Source: UBA685 sp049890115
GTDB lineage: Bacteria > Pseudomonadota > Alphaproteobacteria > Puniceispirillales > Puniceispirillaceae
Direction: 5' to 3'
Length of the DNA stretch: 53,480 nucleotides
Assembly: GCA_049890115.1 (NCBI GenBank)
Contig: JBMHCC010000023.1
Coordinates: 1 to 53,480, forward strand
In this document: positions 43,904 through 53,020 of the stretch, in pieces
Position numbering within the stretch: position 1 is the stretch's first letter
How the letters are laid out: every line of letters starts with the position of its first letter
Translations under genes and position numbers: made by a program
The notes under the pieces: model-generated
What the model was told of the DNA's origin: nothing
Seen by the model: the letters and a program-made list of their open reading frames with translations, nothing else
Database searches by the model: none

Positions 43904-45985
43904 ATGGTATCTGAATCACAAAAACAATTTGAATTTAGTGTAAAGGCATCTGAGATAGCGTCTTTATTGCTGTCACTTGTGATCCTGATTTATGCCGCAT
44001 CAGGGCCGTTGGGAGAATTTGTAAAATGGTTTATCGAATTTACCACACCTGAATTTGAAGAATTATCACGGCGTGAGAAACGCACCTTATTCAAAACCCA
44101 TTGGCTTGGCGCAATTTACCGCAGCTTTGAACAAGGCGTGCTATTGCCAACAGGTATGATTTTAGGGCTGCCTGTCATGCTTGGCTTTTTAACAACATCA
44201 ACACATATGCACCGCAATAATGTGATTAATATCGGCCTATCACTTGTGATATTCGGCGTCATTGTTGCGTGGATTGCCAATTTATTTGCGATTGATGGCG
44301 GCTTATTACCAACTGCCAGGCCGATTGATTTCATCTTATTTCCAGTTATCACTGCTATTACGCTTTATCTGACATATCACCTTTTTGGTAGCTTCATCGT
44401 CGGCTTTTGTGTCTTTTGGCTGATTTATTTCTTCATTCGTGGCTTTATCCCTGAATGGGGCGGTATCTTTGCTGGGTCCGAGAGCACCTTTGCACAATCA
44501 ATGCGCTCAATGGTGTTGAATTTCTGGTCACAAACAGGTGGCATGTTTGGCCAGCCTGTCCAAGTGGTTTCTGGCAATGTGCTTATTTTCATTGTATTTG
44601 GCGCTATCTTAACAGCCTCAGGTGCTGGCGGGCTTTTGATGAAGATTGCGAACCGCCTAACAGGCGGATTAACAGGCGGCGCGGCTCATGCTGCTGTTGC
44701 CTCATCAGCGTTATTTGGCACATTATCAGGTGCTGCTATCTCTAATGTTGTCTCAACAGGTGTATTAACAATCCCTGTTATTAAAAAGTCTGGATTCAGA
44801 CCTACCTTTGCCGCAGCCGTTGAAGCGGCTGCCTCTACAGGTGGACAGATTATGCCGCCTGTTATGGGTGTTGTTGCCTTCTTTGTTGCAGGGCAAATTG
44901 GCCTTGAATATCGCTATATTGTCATCGCTGCGATTATCCCTGCTATCTTCTATTATTTGGGCACCTTTATGACTGTCTATTTTGAGGCACGAAAACAGAA
45001 TATTGGGCCCCTACCAGCTGATAAAAGACCTAATTTGACAAAATATGAACTGGTACAATGTCTGGTCTTTATCATTCCTATTTCAACATTAAGCTATTTC
45101 TTATTCTCACAACCATCTGTGTTAAAAGCTGGTTTTTATGGGTTTGTTGCAGCTCTTATATCCTCACTTATCCTATTCCCTGAATTTAGAAGCCTGCGCA
45201 AAGTAACAAATGCTCTTATCAGCGGCGGCAGGATGGCTGGTAATATTCTGGTGATTGTAGCAGCCATCGGCTTAATTGTGGGGCTTATCCAAGTATCTGG
45301 TTTTTCTGGCAGATTGGCTTTGTTATTGGCACAATTATCGGATGGCCCTTTATTCTTAGTGCTGGTGGTGGTTGCGCTTGGCTCTATTATTTTGGGCATG
45401 GGTCTGCCACCTGGGGCAACCTATTTCATTATTGTGATTGCATTATCATCAGGCATTGAGACTGTGGGGATTGCCCCATTGACGCTGCATTTATTTGTCG
45501 TCTTCTTTGCTGTTATTTCAACAGTCACACCGCCTGTGGCTCTTGCAGCATTTGCCGCAGCCCCAATTGCAGGGGCACCGCCATTTCAAACAGGCTTCCA
45601 AGCTGCTCGTTTATCATTGGCAGGCTTTATCATTCCTTTTGTCTTCGTCTATCATCCAGCTGTTATCTATAAGCTTCAAACAATCTTTTTGTTATTTGGT
45701 GAAGAGCTGCCAAAAAGCCGCGCCATGATCGATATCAATACGGTTACCTGGTTTGATTTAGGATGGGTCATAGCTGCTTTCACCCTATCAATGTGGCTAT
45801 TAACATCTGCTTTAACAGGGATGGAAAAATATAGATTAAGCACGCTTGAGCGGTTATTGCGCACAGCAGCTGGTATCATCACATTATTTCCATCTTTTAC
45901 TTTTTCTGGGCCTGCCTTTTTATGTGGGTTGGCTCTGATTGCTACTCACCGCCTAATTCATCAAAGAGTACAGGTGGAGAGTTAA
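43904..45985 (+). CDS. TRAP transporter fused (4TM/12TM) permease
   Basis: A 693-residue membrane protein of the type that accompanies TAXI binding proteins. Characteristic loops include GGQIMPPVMGVVAFFVAGQIG and LGMGLPPGATYFI. It uses an ion gradient to import a carboxylate or similar anion. It is followed 40 nt later by its binding protein. Confidence 0.9.
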   Translation: MVSESQKQFEFSVKASEIASLLLSLVILIYAASGPLGEFVKWFIEFTTPEFEELSRREKRTLFKTHWLGAIYRSFEQGVLLPTGMILGLPVMLGFLTTSTHMHRNNVINIGLSLVIFGVIVAWIANLFAIDGGLLPTARPIDFILFPVITAITLYLTYHLFGSFIVGFCVFWLIYFFIRGFIPEWGGIFAGSESTFAQSMRSMVLNFWSQTGGMFGQPVQVVSGNVLIFIVFGAILTASGAGGLLMKIANRLTGGLTGGAAHAAVASSALFGTLSGAAISNVVSTGVLTIPVIKKSGFRPTFAAAVEAAASTGGQIMPPVMGVVAFFVAGQIGLEYRYIVIAAIIPAIFYYLGTFMTVYFEARKQNIGPLPADKRPNLTKYELVQCLVFIIPISTLSYFLFSQPSVLKAGFYGFVAALISSLILFPEFRSLRKVTNALISGGRMAGNILVIVAAIGLIVGLIQVSGFSGRLALLLAQLSDGPLFLVLVVVALGSIILGMGLPPGATYFIIVIALSSGIETVGIAPLTLHLFVVFFAVISTVTPPVALAAFAAAPIAGAPPFQTGFQAARLSLAGFIIPFVFVYHPAVIYKLQTIFLLFGEELPKSRAMIDINTVTWFDLGWVIAAFTLSMWLLTSALTGMEKYRLSTLERLLRTAAGIITLFPSFTFSGPAFLCGLALIATHRLIHQRVQVES

Positions 45986-46025
45986 TAATGCTTGGCAAGT
46001 CAACGCAAAAATAGGGAGGTATATT

Positions 46026-47003
46026 ATGCGTAAATTCACTCTAAGCTTAGCAGCTGCAATGTTGTTTTCAACAGCATCTATGGCTGCTGATACAAAATTA
46101 AAAATGGCAACCATTGCGCCAAATTTAAGTGCTGCTATCACAATGGCTACTTTTGCCAATGTTGTGACAAATAATCTTGATGATATTGAAATTGAAGTTG
46201 CTGGTGGCGGTGCTGCGACACTTCATATGATGGAAGTCGGGCGTGGCAATTTGGATATGTCGATGACGAATCCTGTGGTTTTTGGCTTGATGAAAAATGG
46301 TAAAGCTATGTATGCCAAACAGCCAGAAGCCCCAGCATTATCTGAAAATTTGAACCTATTGATGCTCTATCCTTATGGTCAATATCACTTTGCTGTTCGC
46401 GCTGATAGCGATATCAAGGTGCTTGATGATATTGAAGGCGCATCCGTGTTCCTTGGCCCACAAGGTGGCGGTGCTTATAATGCGGCACGTGGCTGGATCC
46501 AATCAACAACAGGCCTTGCTGTTGGCGAAGATTATGAAGCCATCAAAGCAAACTGGCAGACAGGCTATCAGGCATTCCTAGATGGCAAAATTGATGTTTA
46601 TGTGAATGGCTGTATTGATCCCTGTGGTCAGTTCATTCAGTTCACAGAAACAGAAGATATTCGTTTCCTAGGCCCTGAAAGCCATGAAGGCGCTGCGGTT
46701 GACAAGTTCCTTGGCAAATTCCGCTATCGCGATGAAATTCCAGCTGGCATGTATTCAGGTCAGAAAAATGACGGCCCTGTCATGTCAATGAATGTGGCAG
46801 TTGGCATTGGTATTCGCGCTGATATGGATGAGGACACAGTCTATCGGATTACGAAAACCTTCTGGGACAACCTTGATCAAATCACATCTGATGCGCCATG
46901 GGCGAAGGCATTGGATGTGGCTTATGCTGTCAAGAATATCGGCAGCATGACCATTCACCCAGGTGCAGCACGCTACTATCGTGAAGTCGGTGTGCTTAAC
47001 TAA
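46026..47003 (+). CDS. TAXI-family TRAP solute-binding protein
   Basis: A 325-residue periplasmic protein with a signal peptide (MRKFTLSLAAAMLFSTASMAA). The mature part is TAXI-like, with LGPQGGGAYNAARGWIQ. It delivers the ligand to the fused permease upstream. It has a strong GGGAGG ribosome site and is followed by a clear terminator. Confidence 0.9.
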   Translation: MRKFTLSLAAAMLFSTASMAADTKLKMATIAPNLSAAITMATFANVVTNNLDDIEIEVAGGGAATLHMMEVGRGNLDMSMTNPVVFGLMKNGKAMYAKQPEAPALSENLNLLMLYPYGQYHFAVRADSDIKVLDDIEGASVFLGPQGGGAYNAARGWIQSTTGLAVGEDYEAIKANWQTGYQAFLDGKIDVYVNGCIDPCGQFIQFTETEDIRFLGPESHEGAAVDKFLGKFRYRDEIPAGMYSGQKNDGPVMSMNVAVGIGIRADMDEDTVYRITKTFWDNLDQITSDAPWAKALDVAYAVKNIGSMTIHPGAARYYREVGVLN

Positions 47004-47010
47004 ATCTATC

Positions 47011-47041
47011 GCGGTGCCAGCTTTGTTTGGCACCGCTTTTT
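47011..47041 (+). terminator. Rho-independent terminator of the TRAP operon
   Basis: GCGGTGCCA and TGGCACCGC form a 9-bp GC-rich stem with an 8-nt loop followed by TTTTT. It lies 8 nt after the binding-protein stop. Confidence 0.9.
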
Positions 47042-47043
47042 CT

Positions 47044-47874
47044 TTATGCATTATCAAAGCGCGGTGCTGTTACACCCTTTTGTAACAAGGTGGCTGATAT
47101 AGTATCTGCTGCCTGCTTTAGCTCATCTAATAAGCCTGCTTTCACAATATCAGAACAATCATAATCTTTGGTAAACCAGATAAGGCTGATGGCGCCATAA
47201 ACACCAGTATCATTTTGAATAGCCACTGCCATAGCGTCAAATTCAGGCGCATCATCAAAAGGTGGCTCCCAATATAGAGGTTCTCTTTGACCAAATCCTT
47301 GTCGCCTTGTCTCACTCAGCACTTTGTCCCAATGCCCTAATTTATACCAAGCCACCTCATCTTTGCGCGCGCGTCTCAAATAGGCCTCTATATGCCGCTT
47401 TCTATCTTGGTCTGTCATGGCTGCTAGAATGGCCCGCCCAAGTGCTGAACGGAAAATGGAAGGACGTAAGCCAAGAGCTGTTCGTGAGGGGGCCATTGGG
47501 CCACGCGAACGCGAACTTTCCACGATTTCAATCACCCCCTCTTGCACTAGCGTACTTAAATCAGATGGCAGTCCAAAGGCATTTGATTTTAAGGCGACTA
47601 AAGAAGGCGTTGCTAAATCTGCAATGGGGTTGGCACGAAGATGAGATCCATATATCAGGCCAAAAGAGTGCGATAACTCATATTTCTTCTCAACGAGTAA
47701 TTGGCGCACCCATCCCCTTTCTATCAATGTGCGCAATAAGCGCATCAAAGTGGCATTATCAAGGCCTGTTTTGGCACGTAATTGCACAAGAGATAAAGGG
47801 CCATGCATCGATAATATTTCCATGACAGCCAAAGCGCGTTCTACTGCGCGTATTTTTTTATAACTTTGTTGCAT
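47044..47874 (-). CDS. IclR-family transcriptional regulator
   Basis: A 276-residue regulator. The N-terminal winged helix includes ALAVMEILSMHGPLSLVQLRAKTGLDNATLMRLLRTL (quoted in parts: MEILSMHGPLSLVQLRAKTG). A C-terminal ligand domain contains LGRAILAAM. It is convergent with the TRAP operon and probably regulates it or the SdsA-like gene. AAC-rich flanks upstream show no clear operator. Confidence 0.88.
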   Translation of the reverse strand: MQQSYKKIRAVERALAVMEILSMHGPLSLVQLRAKTGLDNATLMRLLRTLIERGWVRQLLVEKKYELSHSFGLIYGSHLRANPIADLATPSLVALKSNAFGLPSDLSTLVQEGVIEIVESSRSRGPMAPSRTALGLRPSIFRSALGRAILAAMTDQDRKRHIEAYLRRARKDEVAWYKLGHWDKVLSETRRQGFGQREPLYWEPPFDDAPEFDAMAVAIQNDTGVYGAISLIWFTKDYDCSDIVKAGLLDELKQAADTISATLLQKGVTAPRFDNA

Positions 47875-48131
47875 CTTATTTTTTCAGAAATATCTGCCTG
47901 TTTTAAAGAAACTATACCAAAAACTTATAAGGTAAAAGATAGCTCACATGCCAGCCATCGCTCAGATTATCGCGTATCACAAACCAATAATTAGCCTTTA
48001 GATAAGAGGGCGCGCGTGACATATCTGAGAGAAAACGCGATTGGTGCTAGTGAAATTATGAATGCTGCAATAATTCTGTCATCATTATATCTTATACTAA
48101 CCCCATATTTTGATATTGGAGTTCTGATAAC

Positions 48132-48557
48132 GTGATGAATATTCTTTATATCTGTACTGGTAATTCATGCCGCTCTGCGATTGCTGAGGCCTTAACCAAC
48201 CATCTAGGGCAAGGACGCTTTCAGGCACATAGTGCAGGCAGCCAGCCAGTTGGTTTTATTCACCCAAAGGCAATAGAAATAATAACGCGCCATCAGGTTT
48301 CAGCTGAGGGGCTTTCCAGCAAATCATGGGATAATTTCACGAAACAACATTTTGATCTCATCATAACTGTCTGCGATTCAGCAGCGAGCGAGACTTGCCC
48401 ACTATTTGCTGGTGACTTTAAACGCCTTCATTGGAGCATTCCTGACCCTGCCGCCGTCACTGGCTCTGAGGAGGCCATCAATGCCGCCTTTGATGATGTT
48501 TTCAATGACATTAAAGGGCGCATCGAAGATTTGTTGCAAGGCCATGACACGGTGTAA
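48132..48557 (+). CDS. arsC: Low-molecular-weight phosphatase-fold arsenate reductase
   Basis: A 141-residue protein. The P-loop CTGNSCRSAIAEAL contains the nucleophilic Cys. The redox pair of thioredoxin-coupled arsenate reductases is in TVCDSAASETCP, and the general acid Asp is in WSIPDPAA. It reduces arsenate to arsenite. GTG 48132 and ATG 48135 are both possible; GGAG lies 10 nt before the GTG. No ArsB/Acr3 or ArsR is adjacent. Confidence 0.88.
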   Translation: MMNILYICTGNSCRSAIAEALTNHLGQGRFQAHSAGSQPVGFIHPKAIEIITRHQVSAEGLSSKSWDNFTKQHFDLIITVCDSAASETCPLFAGDFKRLHWSIPDPAAVTGSEEAINAAFDDVFNDIKGRIEDLLQGHDTV

Positions 48558-48561
48558 TTTT

Positions 48562-48589
48562 ACCAGATGCTTTTTATCAAGCATCTGGT
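48562..48589. terminator. Stem-loop between convergent arsC and DUF262 genes
   Basis: ACCAGATGCTT and AAGCATCTGGT form an 11-bp perfect stem with a 6-nt loop. No long T-run follows on either strand. The position right after the arsC stop supports a 3'-end role. Confidence 0.5.
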
Positions 48590-48683
48590 GGGTCACCCCA
48601 AAGTATCAACACCCCAGAGCACCAATGACCCAAAATAACGTTATATCCTAGATCAAAGAGCAGTGTTTTTGTTGCCGGTATTT

Positions 48684-50333
48684 TTAAGAATCACGCCAGC
48701 TTGTAGCCACTATCCATTCATCAGTGTTTGGCAACTTAATTTCCCACCACCTCCAACCATTAACAGAATTGCCGGTAATAGCGAATGCTGCTGTAGATAG
48801 GCTTTTATGGCGCGATGAATTATGGTCTAACACAACCTCCCTGCCATCTATTCGTGCGGTAAATTCGTCTCCCCAGTATTTTACCCTGAGATATGTGCCA
48901 TCTGGCGGTAGCTCATTTCTCTTTGTGGTTCTTTGTGGCTTTGTATCTGATTGGATATTTTGTTTATGTTTCTTTAATTGCCGCCATTCTTTAAATGTCG
49001 CCACATCGCCAGAAGAACGGGGGTGACAGCTCTTGTGAACCAAAGCACAATTTTCTATGCCTGTCGCTCCGCCCTGACTATGGGGGGTAATATGATGAAA
49101 CTCAGCGTCGTCCCATTCGACAATAGAGCTTTCACCATTCATCAAACAAACTTCACATTTGCGGTCAGTGCCGTAATAGATAGCTTCACGTTGCATATCA
49201 GTGAAGTTTCGCACAGTATCTTTGGGAGTAACATTCAAAATTTCTAGGATTTTTTCTACAAAAAAAGCGTGTCTGCTTCTTATGGCAGGAGACGTATCAG
49301 AACTTCTGCTCGTCCATTGCACGTATCTTTGAAAATAGGGGAAATATTGATTTGCATAATCTCCCTCTTTATCTACTTTTTTGCCTTCTTCACATCTTTG
49401 CTTAAATTTTGCCAAAGCGTTAGCAAGTCGCCCACGCCAACTATCAGTATAGTCTTTCAACAATCCATCCACTAAGAGGATAAGATGTATCGTATGGTGG
49501 CCAATTAATTTAGGATGGCCATTAAATTCCCTTGATAGTACATCACATATTCTTTTGAAAGTTTTAGAAAGATCGGAATCTTTATCAAAATCAATTTGGT
49601 CATGGTAGAATTGATCTAAAGAAGATGACTTTATATCCTTGAAATTTTTATAGTTATGGTGGGCATGGAAGGTCATATAGGATTGCGCAACCAACATGCG
49701 CCTCTGACCTTGATTGGAAATTTTGATATAATTATTGAAGAAATCCCATCCATGCCACTTATCAACACCCGTTTTGCCACCAGCTGTCAGCACGAATTCT
49801 GTAAAATTACCTGGCCAAGCATCTCGTTTATCTTGCGGTGTAAGCGGAACGCCAGCTTGTAGACGAATGAATAAATCACGCACCTCATTATCATCATCTG
49901 TTTTTATGCCATAGGCTACCACCTTGTGGCCAACAAGGTTATTCTGGATTTCAGGGTCTAATTCACTGAACCTTTTACCACCCCAGAGACATGGTAACCC
50001 TTTCACAAAATTCGGAAACCGAAACCCTCTGTCATCATTGGGATCTAACAAGACAAACCCATCGTCAAGAAAGCCACTAATCGCATTTACCCTCTGCTGG
50101 CCATCTATAATTTCTATAAAATTGTTCTGTAATTCGCCGAAGACCGTCTGCTTATAGTGAAAGTAAAATGCAGGTGCGTGATACCCTCGAAGCAATGAAT
50201 CAATAAACATTTGCTTTTGTTGTATGCGCCATGCTTCACCACGTTGATATTCACTATTCACAATAAGCACCTTTTTTCCGTACATACCGTGTATATCTCT
50301 GAGAGTGATATCAGTCCTGATCGTGATTTCCAT
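48684..50333 (-). CDS. DUF262 and HNH nuclease protein, predicted anti-phage/restriction factor
   Basis: A 549-residue protein. The N-terminal DUF262 (ParB-like NTPase) carries the hallmark IIDGQQRVNAISGFL. An HNH nuclease lies at about residues 390-450, with CEVCLMNGESS, AEFHHITPHSQGG and LVHKSCHP. The last 70 residues (SLSTAAFAITGNSVNGWRWWEI) resemble RAMA/DUF4357-type modules that accompany restriction enzymes. DUF262-nuclease proteins such as GmrSD and SspE are modification-linked anti-phage factors. The start is ATG 50333 with AAGGGGG about 10 nt upstream. It is divergent from the degenerate helicase gene. Confidence 0.8.
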   Translation of the reverse strand: MEITIRTDITLRDIHGMYGKKVLIVNSEYQRGEAWRIQQKQMFIDSLLRGYHAPAFYFHYKQTVFGELQNNFIEIIDGQQRVNAISGFLDDGFVLLDPNDDRGFRFPNFVKGLPCLWGGKRFSELDPEIQNNLVGHKVVAYGIKTDDDNEVRDLFIRLQAGVPLTPQDKRDAWPGNFTEFVLTAGGKTGVDKWHGWDFFNNYIKISNQGQRRMLVAQSYMTFHAHHNYKNFKDIKSSSLDQFYHDQIDFDKDSDLSKTFKRICDVLSREFNGHPKLIGHHTIHLILLVDGLLKDYTDSWRGRLANALAKFKQRCEEGKKVDKEGDYANQYFPYFQRYVQWTSRSSDTSPAIRSRHAFFVEKILEILNVTPKDTVRNFTDMQREAIYYGTDRKCEVCLMNGESSIVEWDDAEFHHITPHSQGGATGIENCALVHKSCHPRSSGDVATFKEWRQLKKHKQNIQSDTKPQRTTKRNELPPDGTYLRVKYWGDEFTARIDGREVVLDHNSSRHKSLSTAAFAITGNSVNGWRWWEIKLPNTDEWIVATSWRDS

Positions 50334-50547
50334 ATCTGTAATCCCCCTTGGCATGACGCATTTGCATAACGCAAAAACGCAACATCATTGGGTATTTTAC
50401 GGGATTTAATAGTTTCGCCAAAATGCAAAAAAGCCGTTCCGATATGGCACATGCCCCTACCACTATGGTAGGCTTTTAGCATCATGTAACAGTCCCTTAT
50501 TACTATGTTGTGTTTTTTGTTTCGGGACAAACAAGAGGCACAAAGCC

Positions 50548-51633
50548 ATGGATGATCCCTATCTTGATACATCTGAATTTTTGGAACGCCTGCAAAGCGA
50601 GCCAGCAAGAGACCTTTTGTTGCAGCAAGCCATTTTGCATCTGCTGCACAGCATTGCTGAATTTGATTTTTGTGACTTCACCCCATTTGCCAAAGATGAT
50701 GATAACAAAATAGCAACCACAGATAAGATAGACCTTATCATCCCTCTCAAAGCCAGTGAGGATAAATGGGGTATTTATTGTACCTATCATGCGCCTTCAA
50801 CCACCATGAGAGCACATCATATCAGGCCCTTCCTAATGGCCTGTAAAGAGGCTAATTTGGCAGGCAGCCTGATTATCTCAACAACAAATAACTGGGAGGA
50901 TGAGGCATGCGATCTTCTCACATTAGCCTCGCTACCAGTGAAACGCTTTTGGTTTAGCCAGTTTCAATCAAAATCAATGAGATGGCATTTTGATGAGCTG
51001 ACAGACTCTTATGAAATGCCATCCTTGCGAGACCAGCCAAGTCAGCTTGCACAAGAGCAAGTGATAGAGATCCTATCATGCTTTTTGCATAAGGATGCTT
51101 GCCGTCTCACTATTGCCAACCCTGAGCATCAAGCGCTTATGGCCTTAATGGTAACGGAAAAAGCCTTACCAAAGGATGGGCATGTTTTGATGATATGCGA
51201 TGATCTGGCAAGGATAATGGCTTGTTTTAAAATTGTCACGAGTGAGCGTTCCATCAACCAAAGAGTGATGGCGATATGTGAAGACAACAAGCCATATTTG
51301 ACAGCTGATTTACTGGCTTCGACTTTGACAAACCCTGATGAGATAGCGCATTTTTTATCTACGCCTGCCTTAAAGATAAAGGGCATTTATGGTCAAGAAT
51401 ATAACCGCATATCGATAACTTTCTGTGATGCGTCCTTTTTGGGCACAATCATAGCTGCGCAAAAAACAGGCGCGCCACCATTTGATCTTGCCATTATGAT
51501 GACAAGCGAGCGTCATTATCGCGCGCAAACAATGAGACAGCTCAGGCAAATCCACACACTTAAAAAATTATTCATAGCTGATAAAATGAAGCAAATTGAT
51601 GTTAGACCAATGGTCTTTGGGAACAAGCCATAA
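50548..51633 (+). CDS. Degenerate restriction-type helicase/nuclease homologue
   Basis: A 361-residue protein I do not recognise as a named family. Its order matches the N-terminal part of restriction-associated superfamily 2 helicases: an Mrr-like segment (IDLIIPLKASEDKWGIYC), an ISTTNNWEDEA motif, then a RecA-like region. Where the P-loop GTGKT is expected it reads IANPEHQALMAL. Where DEAH is expected it reads FDLAIMMTSERHYR. The Glu/Gln-x-Lys of the nuclease is YCTYH. The second RecA domain is absent. The frame is open with AGAGG 10 nt before ATG, so it is not an obvious pseudogene. It may be a non-catalytic derivative acting with the divergent DUF262 protein (inference). Confidence 0.55.
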   Translation: MDDPYLDTSEFLERLQSEPARDLLLQQAILHLLHSIAEFDFCDFTPFAKDDDNKIATTDKIDLIIPLKASEDKWGIYCTYHAPSTTMRAHHIRPFLMACKEANLAGSLIISTTNNWEDEACDLLTLASLPVKRFWFSQFQSKSMRWHFDELTDSYEMPSLRDQPSQLAQEQVIEILSCFLHKDACRLTIANPEHQALMALMVTEKALPKDGHVLMICDDLARIMACFKIVTSERSINQRVMAICEDNKPYLTADLLASTLTNPDEIAHFLSTPALKIKGIYGQEYNRISITFCDASFLGTIIAAQKTGAPPFDLAIMMTSERHYRAQTMRQLRQIHTLKKLFIADKMKQIDVRPMVFGNKP

Positions 51634-51657
51634 AAATACCGCCTCTGTATGAGACGG
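51632..51657 (-). terminator. Terminator of the (former) tRNA-fMet gene
   Basis: CCGTCTC and GAGGCGG form a 7-bp stem with one mismatch and a 5-nt loop. On the minus strand this is followed by TATTTTT. It lies 25 nt beyond the CCA end of the tRNA remnant, as expected for the native tRNA terminator. Confidence 0.7.
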
Positions 51658-51680
51658 CTGGTGTGTATGTAGACGAAGAG

Positions 51681-51734
<54 letters not shown>

Positions 51735-51745
51735 TTTTTGGGGGA

Positions 51746-51796
51746 AACCCTAACACACAGCCGTGTGTTGCTAGATTGTTGCTACAATCTAGGGTT
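51746..51796. repeat. Nested inverted repeats beside the attachment site
   Basis: AACACAC/GTGTGTT (51752-51769) and CTAGATTGT/ACAATCTAG (51771-51792) are perfect adjacent hairpins. AACCCT at 51746-51751 can pair with AGGGTT at 51791-51796, enclosing both in a three-way shape if the last base pairs of the second stem open. It lies about 12 bp inside the island edge and may be a recombinase or excisionase site, or the island's end terminator. Confidence 0.6.
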
Positions 51797-51872
51797 AGTA
51801 AAACTGTGTTGCTATAGCGGATAGATTGCAAGTCATATATATAAACACTCGACTTGACATGTTCCACAGATT

Positions 51873-52289
51873 TTAAAACGCCACTCCCGATCGTAGGATA
51901 ATATTGCAATAGGGTGTTATTTCGCCAGTTCGGATTACGGCTTTAGAATGAACAACTCTTTTTTTAAACTCTTCATGTTCCATGAGTTCTGGTGATAAAG
52001 ACTTTACACCGTTGCCAAACACAAACATCTTCAGGGCGTCATTCAGGATAGCTGAGGCATTAGTGGAGTTGGCTTGGTCAGCAATAATTGCCCCTTCGAT
52101 TATGAGCTCTGCTCCTAAGGCTTTCAAAATAGTTGCCATTCGGGGCTCACCCGGACTGATGGCTAAATCTATCACCCTGATGCCCTCAGGAACGGGTAAT
52201 CCTGCATCTGCAATTGTTATCTCATCGAGGTGACCCAACTCGGCAACAAGCTGGCTCAGATGTCTGTTTAAAAGCTGTGTTCGTTTCAA
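51873..52289 (-). CDS. rbsD: RbsD/FucU-family D-ribose pyranase
   Basis: A 138-residue mutarotase. It has MKRTQLLNRHLSQLVAELGH with the catalytic His, then ITIADAGLPVPEG, and a C-terminal TGEITPYCNIILRSGV. It interconverts pyranose and furanose forms of an imported sugar. It is the last gene of a minus-strand set with the P-loop kinase and sugar ABC ATPase, 92 nt downstream of the kinase gene. The region is inside the island by the tRNA remnant geometry. Confidence 0.88.
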   Translation of the reverse strand: MKRTQLLNRHLSQLVAELGHLDEITIADAGLPVPEGIRVIDLAISPGEPRMATILKALGAELIIEGAIIADQANSTNASAILNDALKMFVFGNGVKSLSPELMEHEEFKKRVVHSKAVIRTGEITPYCNIILRSGVAF

Positions 52290-52381
52290 ATATTTGTCTC
52301 CACTGGGCAGGCCTGCTTGAAACCATGCGCGCCCCTAAAGCCTTTTGTAAAATTCTAAATATAGCATTTTGTATTAACGCT

Positions 52382-53014
52382 TTAATCAAGCAGAACATCA
52401 ATCAAATGCATGTTGCTCTGGCTAAGAATGAGATTGGCATTCGGAATATCATTTGTTTTAGCACGTGTCTCTGCTGCCTCTTTGTCAAGACCTTGGTCTA
52501 CCCAACGCCGGATCAATCGCGCCTCCAATTCTTTAATTGGTGGAGCAATAAACACGCTCAACGTCCAGTAGGAATGTAAGTCACGCCAGAGGCCGTCATT
52601 CAAAAAAAGATAATTGCCTTCAATGATAATATGCTTTTGGTTGGCTGTAATATTGGAAGCATCTCGAACAACGCAATCACGATCTCGGTCGAACAGAGGT
52701 ACTGAGATATCCTTTTCACTATTAAGCGCACCTATCAACTTTGCAAATCCGACAACATCAAATGTCTCTGGCGCACCCTTACGAGACAGAAGTCCACGGT
52801 CTTGTAAGATATTGTTGTCCAAATGAAATCCGTCCATTGGAATGAGTCCGCAAGGCCTGTTATTAGCGTTGAGCAATCTGTGCAATTCTGCAGCCAAAGT
52901 GGATTTCCCGGATGCAGGCGGCCCACCAATAGCGATCAATGTGCGCTTGTCTGAAGGTACAAGCTGTTTAATGTCACACATTACCCGTTCAACATATGCT
53001 GCATCCCCTTCCAT
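52382..53014 (-). CDS. P-loop kinase of the uridine kinase/FrcK-type family
   Basis: A 210-residue kinase. It has Walker A GGPPASGKSTLAAELH, IPMDGFHLDNNILQDRG, and a Lid region with RRWVDQGLDKEAAETR. Such proteins accompany frc-type ABC operons and phosphorylate the incoming sugar or a nucleoside; the exact substrate is uncertain. It starts 6 nt after the ABC ATPase stop. Confidence 0.8.
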   Translation of the reverse strand: MEGDAAYVERVMCDIKQLVPSDKRTLIAIGGPPASGKSTLAAELHRLLNANNRPCGLIPMDGFHLDNNILQDRGLLSRKGAPETFDVVGFAKLIGALNSEKDISVPLFDRDRDCVVRDASNITANQKHIIIEGNYLFLNDGLWRDLHSYWTLSVFIAPPIKELEARLIRRWVDQGLDKEAAETRAKTNDIPNANLILSQSNMHLIDVLLD

Positions 53015-53020
53015 ACAAAT

